DNA of 64,000 nucleotides from Prochloron sp965198675 (GTDB lineage Bacteria > Cyanobacteriota > Cyanobacteriia > Cyanobacteriales > Prochloraceae): NCBI GenBank assembly GCA_965198675.1, contig OZ240666.1:992001-1056000 (forward strand). The letters are read 5' to 3'. Below, in pieces: positions 33,891-41,630 of this stretch (position 1 is its first letter; every line of letters starts with the position of its first letter). The translations under genes were made by a program, and so were the position numbers. The notes below the pieces were generated by a model. The model ran no database searches, was not told the origin of the DNA, and saw only the letters and a list, made by a program, of their open reading frames with translations.

Positions 33891-34519
33891 TTAATTCAAA
33901 GGCAGATTAATCACAACTCCCCCCATAACATCCTCTTTCTGGAAAACTTTATCAGGATAGCGCTCTTTATGAATGGGATGACTATTGTAACAACTAACGC
34001 AAGCATCAGCTACTGCTATATCAGGATAAATGGCAGAAAAATACTTCTTACCTCCAATTTTTTGCTCCCGTTTATAGGGTTCTCCAGTTTCCTCCACTTG
34101 CTTCATGCCAGTTTTCTCGAATTCAGTTTTCGGCCCTTGACTATCGTTAATATTCCAAGAAGAAATCAAACCAATAGTAAAGTTTCCCTCTGCTGAGGCT
34201 AACTCGGAACCCAAACGAAACATTTGTGCCGGGAGAGAATACCATTTTTTTCTTTCCAAGCTTCTGTAGCTTCTGCATTCACAATCCCCTTGGGTTTCTC
34301 ATTTCCCTCTAGCTTTTTGAGGCGATTGACGACATGCTTTGTGTAAGCAGTGCGGTCAGATTCTGCTACTTTATGAATGTAATCTACCACTATTTCTGGC
34401 GCTATGCCCACACTTCCTACTTGGGAACCACCTCCACAAGCAATCGCAGTAATACAAACTGCCATAGCTAAAGCAATCAGGGCAATAGTTTTGGATTTCA
34501 TTTGCTGTAGCAAGTTCAT
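33891..34519 (-). pseudogene. Tll0287-like (DUF3365) heme lipoprotein, frameshifted and lacking the heme His
   Basis: Frame 1 (34519-34199) has a lipoprotein signal ending ITAIACGGG and the DUF3365 start YIHKVAESDRTAYTKHVVNR to EAWKEKNGIL. Frame 2 continues PAQMFRLGSELA, IGGKKYFSAIYPDIAVADAC and SCYNSHPIHKERYPD. The break is at GGTATTCTCTCCCGGC near 34220, where one missing base explains both frames. The c-heme motif, CxxCH in relatives, reads CVSCY here. Both lesions point to loss of function. The gene lies between the hexaheme cytochrome and the cytochrome b. Confidence 0.8.
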
Positions 34520-34542
34520 TAGTGTTCTCCTCTGATTAAAAT

Positions 34543-35301
34543 TTAATTACCTCGTTTCTGTTGTAAGGCGCGAATCATGTCTAGGGTTTGTAATTCCTTA
34601 GTTGGTGCTCGGTCAAAATTAGCTCTCACTAATTCGGAATCGAAAATGCTTCTGTAGGAATATTCCATCCCGTGACAGTTCATACACACGTCTTTAACCA
34701 TCCGATCCTGGGGCAACAAATTATAAGTATTGTTGTGGTTGACATGAATTGCACCGTCAAATTCCATGCGGGGTAAATGACAAGCGGCGCAAGTTACGGA
34801 CTTCACCGAAGGACCTTCTGCTGCCAATAATTGGGCGTGCTTTGATTTGCTATAATTCAGAGAATGGCTGTCGTTGTGGCAAGCCAAACAAGAGTCTACT
34901 GCTGCTTGAAAGGTATTAACCCCATGAACGTCATGACAGGTATTGCAAGTCATTTCCTTATCCAAAACAGACTTTTTCATGGGCAGACGAGCCATTTTGG
35001 GCTGCAAAGGACTTAATCCTTCCCTAATGCGAATGCCGTGTTTACCCAAAAGAAAGGTGTCCACTGCTACTTCATGGCAACTGCGGCAACTTTCTTGGTT
35101 GGGTTTGAAAATCAACTCCTTAGTTTTTCCATCCAAATGACAGCTAGAGCAGTTGATATCTGCAAGAGCGTGAGCACTGGAGCGCCACAACCGATTAATT
35201 TCATCTAAATGACTTTGGGAGATAGTTTTAGCCCACCCTTGAGCGCCCGAAAGGAAGAAAAAAGCCACTAACACCAGCAATAAAGCAATTACCTTTTTCA
35301 T
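34543..35301 (-). CDS. Hexaheme c-type cytochrome (cytochrome c3/NapC-NirT-like)
   Basis: 252 residues. A signal peptide (VIALLLVLVAFFFLSGAQGWA) leads into six CxxCH motifs at residues 51, 72, 119, 138, 171 and 206. Extra histidines (KHGI, DSHSL, HVNHN) may serve as distal ligands. It is therefore a periplasmic or lumenal multiheme electron carrier; cytochromes with this many hemes are unusual in cyanobacteria. The fold cannot be assigned beyond the cytochrome c3/doubled-CXXCH class. It overlaps nothing and is preceded, 3 nt away, by the stop of another heme-protein fragment, showing they were one operon. Confidence 0.88.
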   Translation of the reverse strand: MKKVIALLLVLVAFFFLSGAQGWAKTISQSHLDEINRLWRSSAHALADINCSSCHLDGKTKELIFKPNQESCRSCHEVAVDTFLLGKHGIRIREGLSPLQPKMARLPMKKSVLDKEMTCNTCHDVHGVNTFQAAVDSCLACHNDSHSLNYSKSKHAQLLAAEGPSVKSVTCAACHLPRMEFDGAIHVNHNNTYNLLPQDRMVKDVCMNCHGMEYSYRSIFDSELVRANFDRAPTKELQTLDMIRALQQKRGN

Positions 35302-35304
35302 GAC

Positions 35305-35538
35305 TTAACCTCCCAGGAATTCCTTACTGAGATCGGGAGGGGGAGGTTCGTCCAACTTCACCTTTACTATCGGGACGCCAAAGGCGGCACCTTCGGTGTC
35401 GGGAAGTGTTGGTTGTGGCAACATGGAGGGTAGTTTTATATTATCCAACAGAAAGCCAGTAGAGATAGAGCGGTGGTCGTGGTAATTATGACAGCCAGCA
35501 GTACACCTGAGGAAGTCCAGCTTGGTTAATAATTCAGT
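35305..35538 (-). pseudogene. C-terminal remnant of another c-heme protein at the head of the cluster
   Basis: An open frame of 77 codons after an in-frame TAA at 35541-35539 reads LDFLRCTAGCHNYHDHRSIS and TEGAAFGVPIVKVKLDEPPP, ending DLSKEFLGG. CTAGCH is a CX3CH-type heme motif. Its stop lies 3 nt before the hexaheme cytochrome ATG. No start codon or signal peptide is visible, so it is probably the surviving 3' part of a deleted gene. The upstream frame beyond the TAA (TDAHGTKKFRDPH) continues in phase but is short. Confidence 0.55.
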
Positions 35539-35587
35539 TTAATGAGGATCCCGGAACTTTTTTGTTCCATGAGCATCTGTTGCCATT

Positions 35588-35635
35588 TCAGCCTCTTTCA
35601 AAGCTTTGTTCTATCAGTTGGAGTGAATCGGACAT
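35588..35635 (-). pseudogene. Globin 5' fragment
   Basis: MSDSLQLIEQSFERG followed by TGA matches the start of the globin-trimer gene (MSNSLQLIEESFERV), and the upstream sequence TTACCTCATTAGTAATA also resembles that before the trimer. Similarity ends after codon 14 where it joins the c-heme remnant. It marks a second, deleted globin gene at the promoter end of the cluster. Confidence 0.7.
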
Positions 35636-35709
35636 TATTTACCTCATTAGTAATATAAATGTGTTATTTTTATGAAAACTATTGCTTATACATAAAGCAT
35701 ATTTTTTTT

Positions 35710-35723
35710 GTAGCTTTAATTAC
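35710..35723. promoter_or_regulatory. NtcA-type box 1 in the heme cluster/ABC exporter intergenic region
   Basis: GTAGCTTTAATTAC matches GTA-N8-TAC, extended to TGTA-N8-TACA. It lies between the leftward heme cluster and the rightward ABC transporter and is nearly identical to box 2, 90 bp away. Confidence 0.6.
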
Positions 35724-35750
35724 ATATTCGTCTATTTCTTCTAGTAAATA

Positions 35751-35770
35751 CATGATAATCATGCTATAAT
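35751..35770. promoter_or_regulatory. CATGATAATCATG palindrome next to a TATAAT
   Basis: The 13-bp palindrome at 35751-35763 contains ATGATAATCAT, the core of the E. coli-type Fur box, and is followed one base later by TATAAT at 35765-35770. The outer positions of the 19-bp Fur consensus do not match. It may be an operator for the ABC exporter promoter. Confidence 0.4.
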
Positions 35771-35772
35771 TG

Positions 35773-35813
35773 TATATAGTGGTGTAAATAGACAATTTTG
35801 TAACTTTAATTAC
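35773..35813 (-). promoter_or_regulatory. NtcA-type box 2 with a suitably placed leftward -10
   Basis: GTAACTTTAATTAC at 35800-35813 is a second perfect GTA-N8-TAC. Reading leftward, a TATATA hexamer at 35778-35773 lies 21 nt beyond the box, the geometry of NtcA-activated promoters, which use ~22 nt. This would transcribe the heme cluster with a leader of about 130 nt. Confidence 0.5.
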
Positions 35814-35842
35814 AATATAATTTATTCAAGTTGAGGCAAGCA

Positions 35843-37591
35843 ATGATGGCAAAATCGCGATTAGGAAAATTAGGAAATTACCTCCGCCCTCACTGGCGGC
35901 AAGTTGGATTGGGTATCGTCGCCCTATCCTTAGTTAATGGTCTCGTTGTCTACATACCCTTGTTGATTCGGGATATTGTGGATAAACTTGGAGAAGACTT
36001 GACTTTACAAAAGTTATCTGGCTATGGATTGTTTATCCTACTATTGGCTTCAGTGATGTGGGTAATTCGCATGTGCTCCCGAATCTTCATCTTTGGGGTA
36101 GGACGTCAGGTAGAATTCGACCTAAAACAAAATATTTTCCAACATCTCCTGACTCTAGAACCATCCTATTTTACTGTCAACACCTCCGGAGATTTAATGA
36201 GCCGAGCCACCAGTGATGTGGATAATATTCGCCGCTTGCTGGGGTTTGCAGTTCTGAGCATTATTAATATTATTTTTGCCTATGGTTTTACCATCCCATC
36301 AATGTTAGCTATAAACGTGCGCCTTAGCTCCATAGCCCTCATGGTTTACCCTCTAATGCTCATAGTAGTGCAATTATTTGGGGGTAAGTTACGAGACTAC
36401 CAAAAAGATGTTCAGGAAAAACTTTCGGATCTGAGCGAGTTAGTGCGGGAAGACGTGAGTGGGATAGCCTTAATTAAAATTTATGCCCAAGAAGAAAACG
36501 AAAGGCAGCAGTTTGCCCAAAAAAATCGCCAGTTGTTGGGAGCTAATTTAAAACTAGCCAAAACCAGATACATTCTTTTTCCTCTAGTTGAAGGTTTGGC
36601 CAATCTCAGTTTGCCCATTTTACTCTGGTTAGGTTCAGGAGCCATCGCCCAAGGTACCATGACTATTGGGGATTTTGTCGCTTTAGTTATCTTAGTGCAA
36701 AATTTAGTCTTCCCTACCGCTCTCTTAGGTTTTACCATTACTGCTTATCAAAGAGGGGAAGTGAGTATCGATCGCGTCGAAGCCATTCTCAATGCCGAAG
36801 CTAAAGTCAAGAATACCCCAGGGGCCATTTCCTTGCAAGGAAAGATAAAAGGCCAGCTGGAAGCGCGGAACCTGAGTTATACTTATCCAGGAGCTTCAAA
36901 ACCAGCCCTAGAAAAGCTCAACTTCACCATTAAAGCAGGAGAAATGGTGGCTATAGTGGGAACCATTGGTTCCGGGAAGTCTACCCTCGCTAATGCTATC
37001 CCACGTTTGCTGGATCTGGAAGAAGGGCAGTTGTTTTTGGACGACTATGACGTGACTCAACTGCAATTACAAGACTTACGTCGGGGGATCGCCTACGTTC
37101 CCCAAGACAGCTTCCTCTTCAGTACCACCATTAAAAATAACATCCGCTATGGGGAACCATTAATGGAACAAAGGGAGGTAGAACATGCTGCCAAACTAGC
37201 CCAAATTCACCCGGAAATTATCAATTTCCCCCAGCAATATGAGACCCTAATAGGGGAAAGGGGGATTACCCTTTCTGGAGGACAGCGTCAGCGCACCTCT
37301 TTAGGAAGAGCATTATTGGGAAATTCTCCTTTATTGATTCTCGACGACGCTCTTTCTAGTGTGGATAATCAAACAGCTACAGATATTTTGCGTAACCTTT
37401 CCTCAGGAGTGGAAAGTCGGACAGTGATTTTTATCTCCCACCAAATGTCTGCTGCTTCTACCGCAGACAGGATTTTGGTAATGGATAAGGGTAAAATTGT
37501 CCAAAGTGGCACTCATGAGGAATTATTGCAAGCACCGGGTTTATATCAATCTCTTTGGCAGCAACATCAGCTAAAAGAGGTATTGCGTTAA
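35843..37591 (+). CDS. ABC exporter (fused membrane and ATP-binding domains)
   Basis: About 582 residues. Six membrane helices are spread over residues ~15-310, followed by an ATPase with Walker A GTIGSGKST, Q-loop YVPQDSF, signature LSGGQRQR, and Walker B LLILDDALSSVD. It is an MsbA/BmrA-type half-transporter that probably works as a homodimer to export a hydrophobic molecule. ATG 35843 or 35846 is preferred over the upstream TTG at 35831. The substrate is unknown. Its promoter region is shared with the heme cluster. Confidence 0.92.
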   Translation: MMAKSRLGKLGNYLRPHWRQVGLGIVALSLVNGLVVYIPLLIRDIVDKLGEDLTLQKLSGYGLFILLLASVMWVIRMCSRIFIFGVGRQVEFDLKQNIFQHLLTLEPSYFTVNTSGDLMSRATSDVDNIRRLLGFAVLSIINIIFAYGFTIPSMLAINVRLSSIALMVYPLMLIVVQLFGGKLRDYQKDVQEKLSDLSELVREDVSGIALIKIYAQEENERQQFAQKNRQLLGANLKLAKTRYILFPLVEGLANLSLPILLWLGSGAIAQGTMTIGDFVALVILVQNLVFPTALLGFTITAYQRGEVSIDRVEAILNAEAKVKNTPGAISLQGKIKGQLEARNLSYTYPGASKPALEKLNFTIKAGEMVAIVGTIGSGKSTLANAIPRLLDLEEGQLFLDDYDVTQLQLQDLRRGIAYVPQDSFLFSTTIKNNIRYGEPLMEQREVEHAAKLAQIHPEIINFPQQYETLIGERGITLSGGQRQRTSLGRALLGNSPLLILDDALSSVDNQTATDILRNLSSGVESRTVIFISHQMSAASTADRILVMDKGKIVQSGTHEELLQAPGLYQSLWQQHQLKEVLR

Positions 37592-37610
37592 GTTTCATGC
37601 TCCAGACCTG

Positions 37611-37637
37611 GTAGGGGCGGGAAGACCCCGCCCGTGC
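37611..37637. terminator. GC hairpin after the ABC exporter
   Basis: GGGGCGGG AAGA CCCCGCCC forms a strong stem about 20 nt after the stop codon. It lacks a long T-run, so it may be a REP-like repeat used as a terminator or mRNA stabiliser. Confidence 0.5.
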
Positions 37638-37703
37638 GCCCTTACTATCTATTTCATCTAAATTATCTTATAATAAGAATAATCAGATAATTAGAAAAAA
37701 ATC

Positions 37704-37967
37704 ATGACCCAAGCTTCTAACATTTCCGACAATCCCCAAAGCAACGAAACAAAAGACCTGCTGGTTAAAATCTTCGATCGCCTCCTCACCATGGAGAAGC
37801 AAATTCAAGAAGTCAAAACTGCTCAAGAAGAAACCAACAAGAAGGTTTCAGCTTGGGACGCCCGATTATGGGCACTCAGTTTAATCTTAATCGGAGCTGC
37901 TATGACTGCCTTTATCACCATTACCCTGTCAGTAGGCAGCTTAGCTTTTAAAGTCTTGTCTCAATAA
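37704..37967 (+). CDS. Small coiled-coil, single-membrane-helix protein, copy 1
   Basis: 87 residues: a hydrophilic N-terminus (MTQASNISDNPQSNETKDLL), a coiled coil (RLLTMEKQIQEVKTAQEETN), and a C-terminal membrane helix (ALSLILIGAAMTAFITITLS). The next gene is a longer near-identical copy with a matching upstream region (CTTATAATAAGAA...CAGATAATTAGA), so this is a tandem duplication. It resembles small cyanobacterial membrane proteins of unknown role. No partner is evident. Confidence 0.7.
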   Translation: MTQASNISDNPQSNETKDLLVKIFDRLLTMEKQIQEVKTAQEETNKKVSAWDARLWALSLILIGAAMTAFITITLSVGSLAFKVLSQ

Positions 37968-38147
37968 TATATAGCAGTGAGCGCAGGCGTATTTACAGAT
38001 TCAAAAAACCAACGATTACTCAAACCTTTGTACAACAAGGGTTTCCTCTTAGCCACACCCGCTCGTAGCGCTATACTTTGAAATTATGTTGTTTATTTAA
38101 ACTAAATTGTCTTATAATAAGAAGAATCAGATAATTAGAGAAAAATC

Positions 38148-38477
38148 ATGACCCAAGCTTCTAACATTTCCGACAGTACCCAAAGCAACGAAACAAAAGA
38201 CCTGCTGGTTAAAATCTTCGATCGCCTCCTCACCATGGAGAAGCAAATTCAAGAAGTACGACAAGAAGTACGACAAGAAGTGAAAACTGCTCAACAAGAG
38301 ACAGAGAAGCAAATTCAAGAAGTCAAAACTGCTCAAGAAGAAACCAACAAGAAGGTTTCAGCTTGGGATGCCCGGTTATGGGCACTCAGTTTAATCTTAA
38401 TCGGAGCTGCCATGACTGCTTTTATTACCATTACTCTATCAGTAGGTAGCTTAGCTTTTAAGGTCTTGTCTCAATAA
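38148..38477 (+). CDS. Small coiled-coil, single-membrane-helix protein, copy 2 with expanded coil
   Basis: 109 residues, identical to copy 1 at both ends but with ~22 extra residues in the coil. The extension is built from repeats of QEVRQEVRQEVKTAQQETEK, and the doubling of KQIQEVKTAQ shows internal duplication. Promoter-like and ribosome-binding regions are duplicated too. The two paralogues may form homo- or hetero-oligomers through the coil. Confidence 0.7.
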   Translation: MTQASNISDSTQSNETKDLLVKIFDRLLTMEKQIQEVRQEVRQEVKTAQQETEKQIQEVKTAQEETNKKVSAWDARLWALSLILIGAAMTAFITITLSVGSLAFKVLSQ

Positions 38478-38524
38478 TATAAGAGAAGTTTCACACAGAG
38501 GCGCAGAGTCGCAGAGATAATGAA

Positions 38525-38818
38525 ATGAGAGTTTCCCTCCAAGACGATATTCTTACCATTCACCAAGAAGATTTACCCAGTTATAAAAAAGGTGGTTCCA
38601 TAGTGCGCAATAGTTTTTTTTGGGCATTGAAATCCATTTCTTGCTATGCTGCTAGAGGTGGGGATTGGGAATTCGATGCCGATGTTTGGGTGGCTTTATC
38701 CCGAATGCTCCTGGCTTTTAGCGAATCTGGATATCTGAAGTATTCGGAAACTATCTTAGAGTTCCCCCCCCATGTTACCATTCCCGAAGTATTGCGTTCA
38801 GTGGCTACCTGGTTATGA
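38525..38818 (+). CDS. Hypothetical protein
   Basis: A 97-residue soluble protein: MRVSLQDDILTIHQEDLPSY, a Trp-containing middle (GGDWEFDADVWVALSRMLLA) and the end VLRSVATWL. I do not recognise a domain. It overlaps the following gene by 4 nt (ATGA), so the two are probably translated together. A CACAGAGGCGCAGAGTCGCAG repeat (shortened here) lies before the start. Confidence 0.6.
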   Translation: MRVSLQDDILTIHQEDLPSYKKGGSIVRNSFFWALKSISCYAARGGDWEFDADVWVALSRMLLAFSESGYLKYSETILEFPPHVTIPEVLRSVATWL

Positions 38819-39402
38819 ACACCCCAGCTCACGTTGTTCTTAATCTCCTCATTTTGGGGGGTCAAAAGCGATCAGAAAACAATCTCCCCATAGTATTAGG
38901 TGCCATCTTACCGGATTTACCTATGTTCCTCTTTTACTTCTGGGAGAAGTTTATCCGAGGGACTTCCGAAGAATTAACTTGGTCTGTGCATTACTTCGAT
39001 CCAAGTTGGCAAGCATTTTTTGATATTTTCAACTCCCTTCCCCTAATCATTATCGGTGGTGTTGTGAGCTATTATCGGGGTGCCATGAGACTGGTTGCTC
39101 TGTTTGGAAGCATGGTTCTCCACACCCTGGGAGACTTACCCCTACACCATAATGACGGTCACCATCACTTTTTCCCTTTTTCTAATTGGCGTTTTGACAG
39201 TCCCGTTTCCTATTGGAATCCCCACCACTACGGTAATATTGTCGCTCCTTTGGAGGCGATCGCTGTTCTTGCGGGCTGTTTTATCTTATTGCGAAGGCAC
39301 ACCTCTATCCCAGCTCGGGTTATAATTGGGATTGTAGTTGCTCTCTATGTCATTTATTGGGGATATGCTGTGGTAGTATGGGGTTATAGCAGTGATCAGT
39401 GA
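38815..39402 (+). CDS. Membrane protein, DUF457/YdjM-like metal-dependent hydrolase type
   Basis: 195 residues with about four membrane helices. MNTPAHVVLNLLILG at the start and a His-rich block (VLHTLGDLPLHHNDGHHHFF) suit the LexA-regulated YdjM/DUF457 membrane hydrolase group, in which His and Asp residues bind metal. PDLPMFLFYFW and the loops are consistent. The last residues SSDQ run into a GTGATCAGTGACTAG repeat. Function is predicted only. It overlaps the preceding hypothetical gene. Confidence 0.7.
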   Translation: MNTPAHVVLNLLILGGQKRSENNLPIVLGAILPDLPMFLFYFWEKFIRGTSEELTWSVHYFDPSWQAFFDIFNSLPLIIIGGVVSYYRGAMRLVALFGSMVLHTLGDLPLHHNDGHHHFFPFSNWRFDSPVSYWNPHHYGNIVAPLEAIAVLAGCFILLRRHTSIPARVIIGIVVALYVIYWGYAVVVWGYSSDQ

Positions 39403-39486
39403 CTAGTACTAATTACTAGTTGTAGTTTAATCTGTAAATACACGCGCCGACGCAAAGAAGGGTGTCGGTTCGTTGAGTTACAGTTT

Positions 39487-39837
39487 ATGGAGTATCCAAA
39501 ACCAGGAGAAGAGCTGATTGATGACACTAAGCAAGAGTTAGAGATTTCACAGGAAAAAGGCGGGGCTTTAGTTCCTTCGTCCCCTCAATCTGCTTTAGAG
39601 AGTTTAGATACATTAATTGCTCAAAAACCCTCTGTAGAGAAAATTAGGGAGCTTTTAGCATTAAAAGAGATTGCTTTGAAACAAAAACGGGAGGACACTT
39701 TGGTTATATTATTGTATCTTCCCCTATTGCTGCTGGTTTTTGTGCCTTTGTCTAGCGAAATTCAACAAGTTTTGGCTACTCTCATTGCTATATTCACGGT
39801 TTTCTCTCTTAGTGTCTTTAAGAGCGCAGTGAGATAA
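39487..39837 (+). CDS. Hypothetical protein with two C-terminal hydrophobic segments
   Basis: 116 residues. The N-terminal 75 residues are acidic and helical (LESLDTLIAQKPSVEKIREL). Two hydrophobic stretches follow (LVILLYLPLLLLVFVPL and VLATLIAIFTVFSLSVF), so it is probably a small membrane-anchored protein. No family recognised. Confidence 0.55.
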   Translation: MEYPKPGEELIDDTKQELEISQEKGGALVPSSPQSALESLDTLIAQKPSVEKIRELLALKEIALKQKREDTLVILLYLPLLLLVFVPLSSEIQQVLATLIAIFTVFSLSVFKSAVR

Positions 39838-39987
39838 CAAAAAACGGGATTGGCGATCGCAAAGTCTCCACAACTTCTCTTTCAGTGCAACATTTAACCA
39901 TCTTCTTGGCGTCTTGGCGGCTTTGCGCGATTCACTACTATTGATTTAAATTGGGGATATAAGAGAGAACCAATCTGGGATTATGTG

Positions 39988-40077
39988 ATGAAGCGAAATG
40001 TTGTTGTTATCGTTGGTGGACCCGCTGGCTTGTCTTGTGCTCTATGGTTAAAACACCTGGAGTACAATCCAATAATC
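39988..40077 (+). pseudogene. N-terminal fragment of an NAD(P)/FAD oxidoreductase
   Basis: MKRNVVVIVGGPAGLSCALW and LKHLEYNPII form the FAD-binding start of a thioredoxin-reductase-like protein (GxGxxG reads VGGPAG). Similarity ends after 30 residues where unrelated sequence begins. The C-terminal part of such a gene is at 29204-29600 on the opposite strand, and an inversion between the two places would rejoin them in order. Confidence 0.7.
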
Positions 40078-40097
40078 AATGTGCTCTCATGGGTGAA

Positions 40098-40126
40098 CTT
40101 TAATGTGCTAGGAATGGTTAAACTCA
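40098..40126 (-). pseudogene. 5' end of a Uma2 gene, nine codons
   Basis: On the minus strand ATGATGAGTTTAACCATTCC and the next bases copy the start of the Uma2 gene at 41619. The copy stops after MMSLTIPSTLK and abuts the oxidoreductase fragment, marking a rearrangement junction. Its ATG overlaps the stop of the Rpn gene. Confidence 0.6.
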
Positions 40127-40966
40127 TCATCGCAACCCCTCAATCACTTCCAAATCCAACCCTGTGACCTGTGCAATTTTCTCAGTTTCCATAAACTCTA
40201 ACAGTTGACGGGCGATCGCCAACTTCTCCTCTTCACGACCTTCTTCACGACCTTCCCGCAACGCTAACCGCACAGCCCCCTCCTGATCTGCAAAAAACAG
40301 TTCCTCTCCTTCTAACTCTTCTAATTCTTCTACACTCAAATTAGCCCGGTTCGCAATTTCAAACGCCTGTCTTACCTGGGATACAGCCGCCATAGGTTCG
40401 GGAATTTCGTCTAATAGGGGGGCTTCCCTCATGAAATAGAGCCAGTGATCCACCAAACTCTCTACTTGCTCCAACTCTTTGCGAAACTTGGATAACTCCA
40501 CAAACACTAACCGCATGGTATCATGTAGATAGGGGAACCCGAACCGATCCTCTCGAAAGGAAAAAGAGGAAATAATCTCATCTGTATGGGGAAATAAAAT
40601 GAAATTAGTCAAAGTCAAGGCAATAACAGGCTTTAATGTCCAATAACTCTTACCTCTGGCTAGTTGTAGACTATAGGATTTAGCGGCGTTGTAAACAATC
40701 CGCTTACCAAACGCTTCTACATTGACCATTTGCATTTCAATAAGCACCAAGGAACCATCGTTGAGCTTTGCTTTAATATCTAGATAGGTTTCCTTGCGCC
40801 CCTTTACTGCGGGGTTAAGATAGGGGTTCAAAATCTCCAAAGACTCAATCACTGATTCTCCCTCATAAATCAGTGCATTGAGAAAACTAATCAGAATCGG
40901 CTCACTACCTTGACTTGCGAAAATTTTCTTAAAGGCAAAATCAGTTTTGGGATTGATAAATTCCAT
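40127..40966 (-). CDS. Rpn family recombination-promoting nuclease/putative transposase
   Basis: 279 residues. MEFINPKTDFAFKKIFASQG starts the PD-(D/E)xK Rpn/transposase_31-like domain; YLDIKAKLNDGSLVLIEMQM supplies the D...ExQ catalytic motif. A charged linker (REGREEGREEEKLA) precedes a C-terminal helix. Such genes are abundant in cyanobacteria and promote RecA-independent recombination in E. coli Rpn studies. Complete here. Confidence 0.85.
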   Translation of the reverse strand: MEFINPKTDFAFKKIFASQGSEPILISFLNALIYEGESVIESLEILNPYLNPAVKGRKETYLDIKAKLNDGSLVLIEMQMVNVEAFGKRIVYNAAKSYSLQLARGKSYWTLKPVIALTLTNFILFPHTDEIISSFSFREDRFGFPYLHDTMRLVFVELSKFRKELEQVESLVDHWLYFMREAPLLDEIPEPMAAVSQVRQAFEIANRANLSVEELEELEGEELFFADQEGAVRLALREGREEGREEEKLAIARQLLEFMETEKIAQVTGLDLEVIEGLR

Positions 40967-41040
40967 CTTCTTCCCCCATTTCTGCTATTGTGATGCTAAT
41001 GCTTCCAATTTAGATTCACCTCTTAATTTTAGCAACAACT

Positions 41041-41619
41041 TTACCGCCACACCGTTGTCAAATCTAGCACAAAACCTGGTAAAACCGGTTCTCCCGACAC
41101 ACTGCTGGGTTGCTTTAACACCTCAACCTCTGCTTGAGGGCGATAAATTTCAACAGTCTTATTTTTGCGGTCAATCAAAAACCCCAAAAGACTACCATTA
41201 CTCATATATTCTTCCATCTTCTCTTGCAAGGGTTTCAGATTATCAGAGGAAGAACGTAACTCCACCACAAAATCAGGACATAAGGGAGCAAACCCCTCTT
41301 GCTGTTCTGGGGTGAGGGTATCCCACCGTTCCTGACTCACCCAAGCAGCGTCGGGAGACCGATCCGCTCCATTAGGTAAATGAAACCCTGTGGAAAAATT
41401 AAAGGCAAAACCTCGACGAGTCTGACGGTTCCACAACCAAAGCTGTCCCTCAATGTCTAAATTGCGATTTCCCGTAATACTTCCTGTGGGAGGCATAAAA
41501 ATCAATTCTCCTGCTGCACTGCGCTCCAAACGGGAATCTCGATTAGCTTTCGCCAATTCTTGAAACTGCTCATGGGTTATTTTGAATGTGCTAGGAATGG
41601 TTAAACTCATCATAATCAA
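41041..41619 (-). CDS. Uma2 family (DUF820) nuclease-like protein
   Basis: 192 residues with the whole Uma2 domain: IPSTFKITHEQFQELAKANR, GELIFMPPTGSITGNRN, SPDAAWVSQERW, CPDFVVELRSSSDNL and GFLIDRKNKTVEIYR hold the expected acidic and Lys residues. It is divergent from the glycosyltransferase at 41631, 11 bp away, so the promoters overlap the genes. The first codons are duplicated at 40098-40126. Confidence 0.87.
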   Translation of the reverse strand: MIMMSLTIPSTFKITHEQFQELAKANRDSRLERSAAGELIFMPPTGSITGNRNLDIEGQLWLWNRQTRRGFAFNFSTGFHLPNGADRSPDAAWVSQERWDTLTPEQQEGFAPLCPDFVVELRSSSDNLKPLQEKMEEYMSNGSLLGFLIDRKNKTVEIYRPQAEVEVLKQPSSVSGEPVLPGFVLDLTTVWR

Positions 41620-41630
41620 TAAAGTTCATA

